A stretch of DNA of 64,000 nucleotides, taken from contig JAAKBF010000117.1 of assembly GCA_012656075.1 (NCBI GenBank), forward strand, positions 124,001-188,000. Reading direction: 5' to 3'. Shown in pieces: positions 21,701 to 31,700 of the stretch. The first letter of the stretch is position 1, and the number at the start of each line of letters is the position of its first letter. Position numbers and translations under genes: made by a program. The notes under the pieces were generated by a model. The model was given only the letters and a program-made list of their open reading frames with translations, was not told where the DNA came from and ran no database searches. Source of the DNA: Phytophthora hibernalis (taxonomy: Eukaryota > Oomycota > Peronosporomycetes > Peronosporales > Peronosporaceae).

Positions 21701-21901
21701 CTCCAGAGTGGTTCCACGAGGGATGATGTGCACGAGGCTCTGGACATCCTCACTGGCGAGCAGTTGACGCTGGAGCAAATTGAGGAGCGCTTCGATGCAT
21801 CGCAAGTCGAATTTATCAAGAATAACGCACCGGAGCTGCTGGAGGCCGACGGCAAGTCGGTGGACACGGACAAGTTCGCGGACTTTATCTTCAGCGTGTA
21901 G
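18710..21901 (+). CDS. Alpha-actinin-like actin crosslinker, two introns, several frame breaks
   Basis: Start ATG at 18710. An acidic leader is followed by CH1 (WANTYLSRKRMTIDDLYEDL, DGIRLISLLQ), CH2 (LLLWVNRSLADYP ... WADGMAFCALIHRYAP), spectrin-like coiled repeats (about 19850-21450), and two EF-hands (DFDNDGVLARDE at 21535, DEEDNDEIKFEE at 21640). Loop 1 has canonical Ca2+ ligands; loop 2 has D in place of the central G. Introns are 19031-19099 and 19220-19300, both GTACGT donors with TAG/CAG acceptors. The frame changes near 19420 (probably CTGGAC read as CTGAC), near 19840, and about five times between 19920 and 20280. From 20282 the frame is intact to the TAG. The protein would be about 1010 residues against about 890 in animals, and would bundle F-actin in the cytoplasm. 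Confidence 0.9.
19031..19099 (+). other. Intron 1 of the actinin-like gene
   Basis: GTACGTACTG donor and TTCTTTGCAG acceptor, 69 nt. Splicing joins NTFTR to WANTYL in frame at the start of the first CH domain. Confidence 0.85.
19220..19300 (+). other. Intron 2 of the actinin-like gene
   Basis: GTACGTGCAG donor and GGGTAATAG acceptor, 81 nt. Splicing joins REKVCR to KFNKKPR in frame within CH1. Confidence 0.85.
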
Positions 21902-22040
21902 ACGGCCATCGATTCAAGTGTCCAGCCCGGCATCGGATCAGGTGGTATGGTTTATATCCCTGTTCCTCCTCGCATCGTGCGCTATACTTTCAAGTCGCCT
22001 AATTTTTTATGGCTCGAATTTTTAGATGAAAACAATTTTA

Positions 22041-24246
22041 CTATGACAAATCAAACGTGTAGGAGACGATGGCCGGCTGATTGTCGTCTTCTTCGACCGC
22101 TTTATCCTCTTTGGCGTCGTCTTTGTAGTGTTTGGAACGGCGGCTGTTCTTGTTCTCAGATATGGTGGCTGCTTGCTTGCTCTCTTTGGCCTCCGCGCGT
22201 TTGGCGTCGTCGATGGTGTACACGTGACCCCGACGCAGTCCAGTGAAGAAGGTGGTGACTCGAGGTGGATTGGTGCCTCGGGCCTTGTTGGTCTGGCTGC
22301 CCACCTCGGCGGGTAGGTAGATCTGGGTTTCAACTTCGCGACGGAAGCTGCTGAGCGTTGTCTGCGCGCCGACGGTGCGGCAGTGTCGAAGATTGGCGAT
22401 TTTGATGGCCTTCCGCCGGAGATTCCACTCGTTCCAGTCGTAGTTGTAGTCGATACGCTTCTCCACGAAATGTGTAGGCGTGGCTGTGCTGGCGTCTACT
22501 TTCTGCGATGGGGAGGGGCCAACAACGGATGGACCCCACGAGCTCCTTCAGCGCGGAAGCGGTGACACATCTTGAGCAGCGAAGACAGCGTGATGTTCGG
22601 GAACGACTCCTGCAGACGCAGCAGGTAAATCAACGCTGGCTGTCGAGCTGCGCGGTGCAGGACTCCCTGAACGTAGCGACGCGGGTGGATCATGAACTCG
22701 CCAAGTGCACGCTCGTTGACGAAGACGTGATATGCGTTGCGGTACTGCACAACTCCAAGTGACGGATCTCCGGGCAGCAACAAGCCCCCACGCTCCACCA
22801 CTGTCCACGGACAGAATCCTGGTACTCGAGTGGTAGCTGCATGAACTCGGGTGTCGATTCCACGGGCATTCGGATAGGAAAGCCTGTGCCTTCTTCCTCG
22901 TTCGGGTTGCTTTCGTCCTCGTCGCCGTCGAGCTCGTCACCTTCCAGACCAAATCCTCGAGTCTTGCCGTCAGCAGTGAGCCGCCTCTCCGCTGGGAACG
23001 TCTCCACATGCGAGAAGAGGTCTTCGGTAGGAATGGAGCTTCCGCGCCGTGCTAGGCGAACGATGGGTGAATCCGGCGATAGTGTACGTGTGAAGGTCGA
23101 CTTGAAGCGCAACAAGGATCGCAGAGCTCGGGCTCGAGCTTGTAGCAACTCGTGCTCTTGGTGCAGCTCAGCCCACGAACGCGAGACAGCCTCAAAGAGC
23201 GGGTATACATGCGACTTCGGCAGAGACGTGCGCGCTCCGACGAGATTCTGCAGCGCGCATGTCGGCTTGAAACATTTGAAGCCGTGTGCCAACCTTTTCA
23301 TGCGAGAACGCAATGTCTTCCTCAAGACTCTGCAGATACGACAGGAACTGCCGCCGGTTGCCTAGCTCGTCTTGCCACCGCGCGACTTCGTCAGAACTCG
23401 GTAGAGGATCAGAGAGATCGACGTCCTCTGTTCTTTCACCTAGCGGATGGTGCACGTGCAGCAGCACCTCGGTGTAATGCGTACAGATCTCATTGGCGTC
23501 ACGCGCCTCATCACGAACGAGTTTAGCCAGCGCGGCAACGTTGTCCTGGATATCTCGGACGCTAGCAGGATGCCTGCGCCGCCTTTGCCCAGCTCCTTGT
23601 TGAACAGGCGAATGCCTTCGACAATGCGCATTAGCTCGTCCAATTGGAAGCGCTTGTCGTCTGGTGACATCGTCGCGAAAGACTTCAAACCAATGCGTGG
23701 GAAGACGCTCTCGAGTGCTGCGGCGACTTCTTTCTCCATCGAGCGGCGATCCGCCTGCTGCTTAGTAGAGTTGTCGTGCTTTGCGTTATTGTCTCCGCCA
23801 TCGCCGGTGCTATTGCTTTTGAGTCCGTCCGCATCCAGCATGAGCAATGTAAAGATGTGCTTGTAGAGCGTCGAGAGCGTCTCAAAGTCCGTGGCCTTCT
23901 CAGGCACAAGCGAGGAAATGGTACGCTGAAGTTTGGTAACCGCCTGCTCCTTGCGTTCTTTCCGAGAGCGCAATTCCTCCTCCAAGTTGGCGTATGTGAA
24001 GTCGAACTCGAGCTGCATCTTTACGGTCTCCATCGCCGGGTCATCGTCGCATAGCAGAGCTTTCTCGCACTGCTCGGTCAGGTACAGCTCGTCCTCGGGA
24101 GACATTGGCTGCTCCATCACGAGATGGCGCCGACTGCGGTGCACCACTAGCCGCGCTGTGAACGCAGCCAGCGTCTCCGACACTTCCATACCTCGGTACC
24201 TGCATCGCGCTACGATGTCCGCAACGACGCGCTGGGCGTTCTCCAT
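22041..24246 (-). CDS. CFAP206: CFAP206/FAP206 axonemal radial-spoke-associated protein (frame breaks)
   Basis: Start ATG at 24246: MENAQRVVADIVARCRYRG, then VSETLAAFTARLVV, METVKMQLEFDFTY, LYKHIFTLLMLD, EKEVAAALESVFPRIGLKSF, IRLFNKELGKGGAGI, and near the C-terminus VEKRIDYNYDWNEWNLRRKA, ANLRHCRTVGAQT and TQIYLPAEVGSQTNKARGTN. This order matches the whole CFAP206 family (about 620 residues; about 735 codons here). The protein docks radial spoke RS2 and a dynein onto the flagellar axoneme. The frame shifts near 23550, 23200, 22790, 22560 and 22500; the last two lie by C-runs. No intron is needed. It converges on the actinin-like gene with about 140 bp between. A flagellar gene implies a zoospore-forming organism. 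Confidence 0.88.
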
Positions 24247-24483
24247 GGCCGTCAAGTCTCCAGCCGAGGTGCAGACTGCAAATAGCCAACTAATGAGCGA
24301 GAGAGGAAGGAAATTGGCCGCGGAGATGCGATGCGCTGCGTCTATTTCCAAAGCTGCTGCATGTATCTCCAAGGTTTCCAATAAATAAATACTAGTAGCA
24401 GAAACCACCCGTTGACCTGGTTGAAGCCACGTCAGTGTCTGTACATGGCTACACGTTACCACACATACATTGGGAGGAGCTAA

Positions 24484-26250
24484 GGCCCGGTCACATCGCG
24501 TCGCACCGCATCGCACGGTTTTGTACTGTGCAGGCGCACCGGTTGAGAACGACCATGCGACGGGATTCAAACTCGATTTCATTTCCGGAAACGACCAAAC
24601 AGAGCAACCACTTCGTCCACACTCGTTTACACGCCGTCTTCGACAGGTGCGACGTTATCCTGACGCTTTCGCACCTCCAAATATGGCTAGGTCTCAAGAT
24701 CAGCAGCCAACCCAGCTCCACGATGACAGGTTGTCGACGCAACAGATCCGAGCCTCGGATGCGCCCGCGAGTGGCGATATTATCTCACCTCCAGCGATGG
24801 TCCAGTCTCACGGTCAACCACATACCCCGCTTCACGATTGCGGTTTGTTGACGGGGCAGACCCGAGTCTTGCTTCATTCTCAAGGCAGCGCTACTATTGC
24901 CCCTCTAGCGATGACACATTCTCAAGCTCAACCGCTACTTCAGATGCCACTTAATGAAGATACTCTATCGGTGCAGCCCCAGTATTCATGCATCTGCAAC
25001 CTCACAATACGCCGTCACTGCTTGAGGTCGACTCCGACAGCTCAATCGGTAGCGATTTAGCGACCACCGATAAACCCACGAGTCCTATCAAATACTCGAA
25101 GTGGTCTGCTGATCAGATCAGGAAGGAGTGTACGCGCCGAGGATTGAAACTAAAAGGAACCCTCAAGATAGGTGAACGAATAGCAATTCTCCATCGCCAT
25201 GATATCGCTCAAGCAGCGTTTGGTGGAGTTCTTCTTGGAAATGCAGGCTTGTCGGTGGCTAGCAGCTCCAGCAGTACACGTAAGAAACATTGCATGTATC
25301 GTCTTTTGAATGTTTTGTTCTCGGACGAATTTTGCTACCCGCTTCAGTCGTGTAATATCCCTGTTGTTAGTACCATACGTCACTGAACCTTGCTGCTCTG
25401 CACAGGTGATAACCCCCGCGCGCCGCGCTGGACACGAGAGCGGTACATGCCAATAGCTGTTTCTGGCAAGATATTCACCTCGCGTTCACGGAGAAATATC
25501 CGAAAGACAATTTGAGCAACATGCTCATAAGTGACGATGAATTTTTACTGGCATTGATCCTTCAGTCTACAAGGATCATTCTGCCAAAAAGTTATACGAG
25601 ATGTGGAAGGAGGTGAACAGGTACTACACAATAGCTGAACAGCGGTTCACAACCTCTGGCCAGAACGAAAACGACTTCAGAAACTTCGTTGATACGCGAG
25701 GATACGTTCTCTACCTGCGAAAGTGGCTCAATGTGCGTACACTTATGAATACCGATGATGCCTAAGCCTTATGTTTGACATTTACTTGTGGTAATATAGG
25801 TGAAGCCGGAGCTTAACAACTTCGTGAAGGGTGGTCTACTCGATTCGGATAAACTCGATACCCTTGACGAAAGTTCAGCATCTAACTTGCAGATAACTTC
25901 CTCGGGCTCAACGCCCTCAAAAGATAAGCAGCGTCGTGAGAATGAGCAGCGTTCTTTGGATAGCTTGGCTTCATCTTTCGGAGTGTACGTCGCCGACCGG
26001 CGTGCTGAAGCAGAGCGTATGCGTACTTCGCTCAATACCTAACTTCAAGAAAAGTCCGGCATCCTCTCGATGTTGCATGATATTCGTCGCCAACTGTCTG
26101 ATTGTGACAGAGAAATAGTTCATGCCGAAGGAGATTCAAAACACAGACTTGAAGAGGACAGAGATCTTCTCCTGCACGAACGACTGGCATTGATTGAAAA
26201 ACTTCAGTCATATTCGAACCAAGCCATGGCCGTAAAACGACATCGGTAAT
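24484..26250 (+). pseudogene. PIF/Harbinger ORF1 (SAP-like and Myb/SANT-like protein), degraded
   Basis: A candidate terminal repeat, TAA then GGCCCGGTCACATCGCGTC, starts at 24484. The ORF begins near 24682 with three imperfect repeats (MARSQDQQP.., MVQSHGQPH.., MTHSQAQPL..), then a SAP-like helix pair (KWSADQIRKECTRRGLKLKG). Intron 1 is 25280-25405, followed by RDNPRAPRWTRERY and FTEKYPKDNLSNML. Next come IDPSVYKDHSAKKLYEMWKE, VDTRGYVLYLRKWLN, intron 2 (25733-25799) and VKPELNNFVKGGLL, then a charged coiled-coil tail. Frame breaks lie near 24985, 25455 and 25545 (TTTTT). An in-frame TAA at 26041 precedes 69 more open codons. Such ORF1 proteins help a Harbinger transposase bind DNA and enter the nucleus. 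Confidence 0.6.
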
Positions 26251-26670
26251 CTGCACAAGCCTGCACGTTGAGGTCATATCGCTGGTAATGACCCGAGAAG
26301 AAGGCAGTCACGCAACCACATTCACTGCGCCTAGGTACTCTAATAGGACAAAGCCAGCCATCAATAGCTCCAATACACCCAGGCATGGCACGAACCGCAC
26401 TCAATGAGCGAGCGGAAGCCGGCGGCAGTAAATTCCATCTCATCATCAGAAAGAGGAAATTTTATCACCAGCCCTCGACAACCGTTGATGGCACGCAAAA
26501 CCGATTGAACAATACGATAGAAGCCAGCTCGGCTTTTGCCCGTTACAACCCGGATATGGTGGTAGCTTCCACCAGCTAACCACGATATAGACGTTTGAAG
26601 CATCCCCGCGGGTGACACTGGGGGTTCTCCTAGTGCCCGTCGTGCTGACTGCAGTGGGTCAATGGAACGA
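26204..26670 (-). pseudogene. PIF/Harbinger DDE transposase fragment
   Basis: Minus-strand frames give SWLAGGSYHHIRVVTG, RAGFYRIVQSVLRAINGC and FPLSDDEMEFTAAGFRSL. After a frame change near 26400 they give GCIGAIDGWLCPIRVP and VTAFFSGHYQRYDLNVQA. This is the DDE_Tnp_4 pattern with the first catalytic Asp in AIDGW. The rest of the catalytic core, with the second Asp and the Glu, is missing because the frame runs into the end of ORF1. The two genes are convergent, as in intact PIF/Harbinger elements, so an internal deletion is likely. Confidence 0.65.
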
Positions 26671-26779
26671 AGATCTTATCCAAACAAAGTGTGGCCTGCT
26701 GGAACAGGACAGCATCGCAGCCGTGTGATGCCTGGCATGCAGAGACTGCTTGAATTCCCCTCAAGCACCAATCGCTCTG

Positions 26780-27090
26780 CGTGAGTGTTCCAGTTGATTC
26801 GCGAGCGAATCAACTGTACGGCTAGTGTTTGATTCCATGTAGGTGTGTACGCGTACGCCAACATGTACGTCTAGTACGCGATCTTGTGTAAGTGTACGCG
26901 TACGGCAAAAATGTACGTCTAGTGCGCAATCGCATGTAGGTGTGTTTGCATACGCCAACGTGTACGTCTAGATCGCATGTGTGTACGCGTACGGGAACAT
27001 GTACGTGTATTGAATGAATAGTGTATGTGTACGTCTTCTTTGCAATCGCATGTAGGTATCCGCGTACGGGTACAAGTACAAGTAGACAAG
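26780..27090. repeat. Minisatellite, about 60-bp unit
   Basis: Four to five imperfect copies of a unit built from GTGTACGCGTACG, CAACATGTACGTCTAG and GCAATCGCATGTAGG. Units are rich in GTAC and CGCG. No coding potential. Confidence 0.75.
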
Positions 27091-27145
27091 GGGGTAGAAT
27101 TTTAAAGCTTTTAATTCCTCATACATGCAAAATCAATAAAAAGAA

Positions 27146-27382
27146 CTAGTCCTCTTCAAACGGTTGGAGGCCAGCAAAGCCCCAAGACCGTCGCGGCAGA
27201 AACGCTTCTTCGTCAACATCATCGTCTCCGTTGAGAAGCTCTTGCAGTGAAGGCAATTGTGGGGCACTCGCAGCTTGGGTCGTTGCATTCTGCTCGACGA
27301 TCTCAAATTGAGAAAGCTCCCGTCTCGTACTGTATTCCCTGTAGCCTGTCCGGTGTGATTGAGCGTGTGCAGCCTTTGGCCG
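27146..27382 (-). other. Unrecognised open frame, C-terminal piece
   Basis: A minus-strand frame ends LPSLQELLNGDDDVDEE..., then RRSWGFAGLQPFEED and stop. It has the look of a protein tail, but its upstream part is replaced by the hAT-like terminus at 27383. I recognise no family. Confidence 0.25.
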
Positions 27383-27490
27383 CAGGGCTGTGGAAAATGA
27401 TTGTGATTGTAATATTGCCGAGATTGTCAATCACAATAATTGATTGTGGAGAGATGTCAATCGACAATCACAATCAGAATATTGTGCTTT
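27383..27490. mobile_element. hAT-like terminus (candidate)
   Basis: CAGGGCTGTGGAAAATGATTG opens a block with alternating GATTGTGATTG and CAATCACAATC motifs, so it can fold back on itself. It is similar to the terminus at 10653. The opposite end and target duplication were not identified. Confidence 0.35.
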
Positions 27491-27579
27491 CAGGCTCTAA
27501 GAGCCTTGGGAGCTAACTGCTGTGTGTTAATACGCTCTACATGAACTCCGCCAATTACCGTAAATCACGGCGATCATGC

Positions 27580-27715
27580 AAGGCACCGCGTCTTCAAGGT
27601 GCGCATCGCTGCTGAGTTCTATGGTGTCGACATCGAGCTTCCGGCCTTTGCCATGGCCAAGGACCTGAAGTCTTTCCATCTTCTTCAAGGTCAAGACTCC
27701 GCCACCATTGTCTAG
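27580..27715 (+). pseudogene. Fragment like the N-terminus of elongation factor 1B gamma
   Basis: The frame RVFKVRIAAEFYGVDIELPA followed by FAMAKDLKSFHLLQ resembles the glutathione-transferase-like N-terminus of eEF1B gamma. The similarity stops after about 40 codons and the frame ends at TAG (27712). The beginning lacks a clean ATG frame. It lies just upstream of the PIF/Harbinger ORF1 remnant and may be a captured host fragment or an old retrocopy. Confidence 0.4.
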
Positions 27716-27719
27716 GCGA

Positions 27720-28341
27720 CCACCGCCGAGTTTACCCCTGCACCACCAAAGCCTTGAAATTGGCCACCTATCAATGCGTCAGGATTCCGTTTGCTCCGCC
27801 AGCAAAAGCGCCGGCTCATGTTCCTTCTCCAACGCTTGCAGCCTCTCCAGGGGTTCCTCCATCCCCACCAGCCGTCCCATTACCATTGATAGAAGTTGGT
27901 TCACTGCCCGGTGTCGTCGGTGCGGGGATCACCGGTTCGCCGTTACCCAAACCCTGGCGGGCGAAGTTTCCTCAGCGATGGGTGACAGTGGCGTGATGAC
28001 GGCTCGAACCCCAAGGACGTTATGAGCAAGATATTAGCGCTGGAGGCCAGCTTTCGTGCAACGTCTGACTGGCTAAACAACACCGGGCAGGGTGTGCAAA
28101 ATGAGGCTGATCTCCGGGCCGCAATTCTTCAAAAGTGCCCGACCTTCTATGAGCTCCAGCCGATCATGGACGACAGCCCCAGCACACACCCGCTTCTGCT
28201 TAACACGCAGTCTGGCTTCAGCTACAGTGACCCGGACAGTGAAAGCTCGATCTCATGCGACGACGAGATAGATTTCGGCAGGCTTGACTCCGACCGTGCT
28301 ATTCAACCCGCACCAAGCAGCTCTGATACCAACGCTGTTGC
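27720..28341 (+). pseudogene. PIF/Harbinger ORF1, left part, interrupted by Copia
   Basis: A proline-rich frame (PAHVPSPTLAASPGVPPSPP, about 27810-27870) is followed, after a frame change near 27990, by NPKDVMSKILALEASFRATS, GQGVQNEADLRAAILQK and CPTFYELQPIMDD. This is the middle of the same ORF1 family as 10830-11468. The frame runs straight into the Copia LTR at 28342 and continues in frame at 33173 after one copy of the GTTGC duplication, so the gene was whole when Copia inserted. The 5' zinc-finger part is not seen here. Confidence 0.6.
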
Positions 28342-28704
28342 TGTTGTCAAGAAGGCGCCTCGGGCAGCTGCGGTATACCGGTAGGATACCGGTATGACCT
28401 TCACTCAGTGGGACCGCAATCATTCCTGTGTTTACGGGACACTGATGATGGGACGCGGGACACTGATGATGGGACGCTGTTTACGCTACGGGGATTACGG
28501 TACACGTGGGTACAAGATTGTGGGTACAAGATGAGCATCCACGTGGCAGTCGCTGATTGGCTGAAGCAACTCAGTATCCGGTAGAGAATCCAGTAGAGTG
28601 TATCCAGTAGAGAATCCAGTAGGCTTAGAGGTAGCAAGGAGTTTGCGAACTAAGGACCTAAATCAATCACTTTGCATTTTGCCATCAACCGACCAAAGCC
28701 TTTT
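28342..28704 (+). repeat. Copia 5' LTR
   Basis: 363 bp. It contains two TACCGGTA-type palindromes near its start and a GGGACACTGATGATGGGAC tandem motif (about 28436-28470). Its first 40 bases are read by the Pol end from the other LTR (VVKKAPRAAAVYR and stop). Confidence 0.92.
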
Positions 28705-28717
28705 GGTTATGAGCCCA
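28705..28717 (+). promoter_or_regulatory. Primer binding site matching the anticodon arm of tRNA-Met
   Basis: GGTTATGAGCCCA directly follows the LTR. Its complement, TGGGCTCATAACC, is what an initiator tRNA-Met anticodon stem-loop (CAT) would read, not a tRNA 3' end. Drosophila copia is known to prime from a half tRNA-iMet in this way. The site contains the first ATG of Gag (28709). Confidence 0.65.
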
Positions 28718-31700
28718 AGCCCCGTCTTCCCTGCCCAAGACCCCGACTACGCCTTCGCCATGGACGCCACCCCGACCATGACCGCCCGCATCAACAAGTT
28801 CAACGGAACCAACTTCCACACGTGGAAGTTCAAGATGCAGATGGTGCTCGAGGAGCGCGAACTGTGGGAAGTGACGAGTGGGGAAGTGAAGCTAGAGCAC
28901 TGCACGACCACGGCGGATCAAGCGACGTTCAAGAGGAAGTCGCGTAAGGCACTGGCGATCATCTGTCTCGCGATGGAGGACTCGCAGCTGCCGCTGGTTC
29001 GCTCGGCCAAGGACGCGCATGATGCATGGTCAAGACTGGAAGGACACATCGAGAAGAAGAGTTTGGCCAACAAGCTCTTTCTTCGTCGGCGTTTCTTCAC
29101 GACGATGATGAGGAAGGTGACGATGTGCTGGAGCACATCAACAAGCTCAAGACGCTGGCGGAGCAGCTCGACGCGGTTGGCGCTCCGGTCAGCGAGGACG
29201 ACTTGGTGATCACGCTTCTGGGCAGTCTGAGCGAGTCGTACCAGTTCCTGATCACGGCGTTGGAGTCGAGAGCCGACTCGCTGTCGTGGGAACTCGTGAC
29301 GTCTCGGCTGCTGCATGAGGACATGAAGCGCAAGGAACAAGGTGGCGGTGTCGACGGAGCCGCGCACGGTCAAGGTCAAGCGTTCATGGTCAACAACAAC
29401 AAGCGCAAGGGCCGACCAGTGAAGAAGACCGGGGCGTGCCACAACTGCGGCAAACAAGGACATTGGATCGCGGAGTGTCCCTCGCGGGTCCAGAACGACG
29501 CTGAGCGATATCGGTCGCAGCGTGCGAACGTCGCGCAGGACGAAGAAGATCCTGGCGACTACCTTTTCTCGGTTGGTCGTACGAGCAGTACCGCCAAGTC
29601 GAGTGACATGTGGCTGGTCGACTCGGGTGCGACGCAGCACATGACGAGTTCCAACAAGTACATGAGGAACTACAAGAAGATGGCTCCGGTGGACGTGCAT
29701 CTCGCGGACGACGGTGTGGTTCAGGCGGTGGGGACCGGCGACATTGTCATGTCGATGAAGACGCCGCGCGGCATGAAGAAGGGCGTGCTCACGAATGTGT
29801 GGCATATCCCGAAGCTGTCGCGCAACCTGTTTTCGGTCGGCCGCTTCACCAAGGACGTCGGGCCAGTCACCTTCGAGAGCGACGGGTGCTTCGCGGACAA
29901 CAAGGGTCTCAAGTGGCAGCTCGGCGCTCGTGAGGGCAAAGGGCTGTTCAAGCTGTGCATGACTCCGATGATGCCTGACGAGGCCAATGCGGCAAGTTCG
30001 AAGGATTGCCAAGGGGACACCACGTCGTACCTCTGGCACCTCCGACTTGGTCACATTGGCCATGGCGGTCTAGACGCCATCATCAAGAAGAGCTACGGTG
30101 TTGACATCGACATGACGTCGGTGAAGCAGTGGGAGCTGTGCGACGGGTGTGCACTCGGCAAGCAAACGCGAGTGAGCTACATGAAGTCGTCCCCGAACCG
30201 TGCGAAGCACGTGCTGGAGGTGGTTCACAGCGATGTGTGCGGCCCCATGCAGACGCCAACGTTTGGGGGCAAGCGCTACTTCGTCACGTTCATGACAAGT
30301 CGCACTTCTGCGTCGTGTATTTGCTGAGGAACAAGTCCGAGGTGGCTGCCAAGTTCGCTGAGTTTGTGGCGTTTGCTGAAACTCAGACCGGCAAGCGCGT
30401 GAAGACACTCCGGAGCGAGCGACAACGGTGGCGAGTACACTTCCGGCGCGATGGCCAAGTTCTGTGCGGACCGTGGTATCGTGCAGAAGTTCACTCCGCC
30501 GTACACGCCTCAGCTGAATGGAGTCGCCGAGCGGATGAACCGGACGTTGGTGGAGTGTGCGCGCTGCATGCTGGAACATGCCGGATTGCCCAAGACGTAT
30601 TGGGGTGAAGCGGTGATGACGGCTACGTTCCTCCGTAATCGGTGTCGGACACGCGCCATCAGCCACGACAAATCTCCGCACCAAGTTTGGACGGGCAAGA
30701 AACCGCTGCTGGCGAACCTGAAAGTGTTCGGTTGCCACGCGTATGTGCACGTACCCAAGGCGAAGCGCACCAAGTTTGACGCTCGGTCGGTGCGCTGTCG
30801 GTTCCTGGGGTACTCGGAGCACGAGAAAGCGTATCGATTCGAAGAACTGGAGAGCAGTCGCGTGCTGGTGAGCCGCGACGCGCAATTCATGGAAGACGTC
30901 TTCGATAGTGGGAGACGTGACTACCATCAGAGGGAGGTGGTGGTCATTCAAGATGAAGAGACGACGGATCAAGATTCGTCGCAGTCGGATGAAGACGACA
31001 ACGAAGAAGAGGAAGAGGAAGAAGCTGCGCGGGACGAAGACTTCGAGCCCGGCAGCAAGCGACACCCGCGGACGCAGTCGCTGGAGGAAGTCACGGAGGT
31101 TCCAAGTGCCAAGCGGTATGCGTCGCAGAGTCGACACCAGACCCTGGACGAGATGTCGGCTGCGGCTCAAGAAAGTCAAGACTTCGAAGCTGCGTACGTC
31201 GTGGATTCAGTGGGAGAAATGCCGACCACGTTCAAGTCGGCGATGGAATCCAGCGACGCAGTCAAGTGGAAGGAGGCGTGTGACTCGGAGTGTGACTCGC
31301 TGCTCAAGAACGACACGTGGGATGTCGTACCACTGCCGAAGGGACGCAAGGCGATCGGCTGCAGATGGGTGTTTCGCGTGAAGGAGAACCAAGCTGGAGA
31401 GATCGAGCGGTTCAAGGCGCGACTGGTGGCCAAGGGGTTTTCGCAAAAGTACGGCATCGACTACGACGAGACCTTCGCACCAGTGGCCAAGTTCACGTCG
31501 ATCCGGATCGTACTGAGTCTAGCTGCCAAGTATGGTCTCAAGCTGCACCAGATGGATGTCAAGACTGCGTTCCTCAACGGTGTGCTGGACGAAGACATCT
31601 ACATGGCACAGCCGGATGGCTATGTGGACGAAGACCACCCGGACCACGTATGCAAGCTCAAGCGGTCGCTGTACGGACTGAAGCAGTCGCCGCGCATGTG

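Noticed and set aside
26780..27090. Possible CRISPR array
   Set aside because: Units of about 60 bp are imperfect and contiguous, with no unique spacers, and the DNA is eukaryotic.
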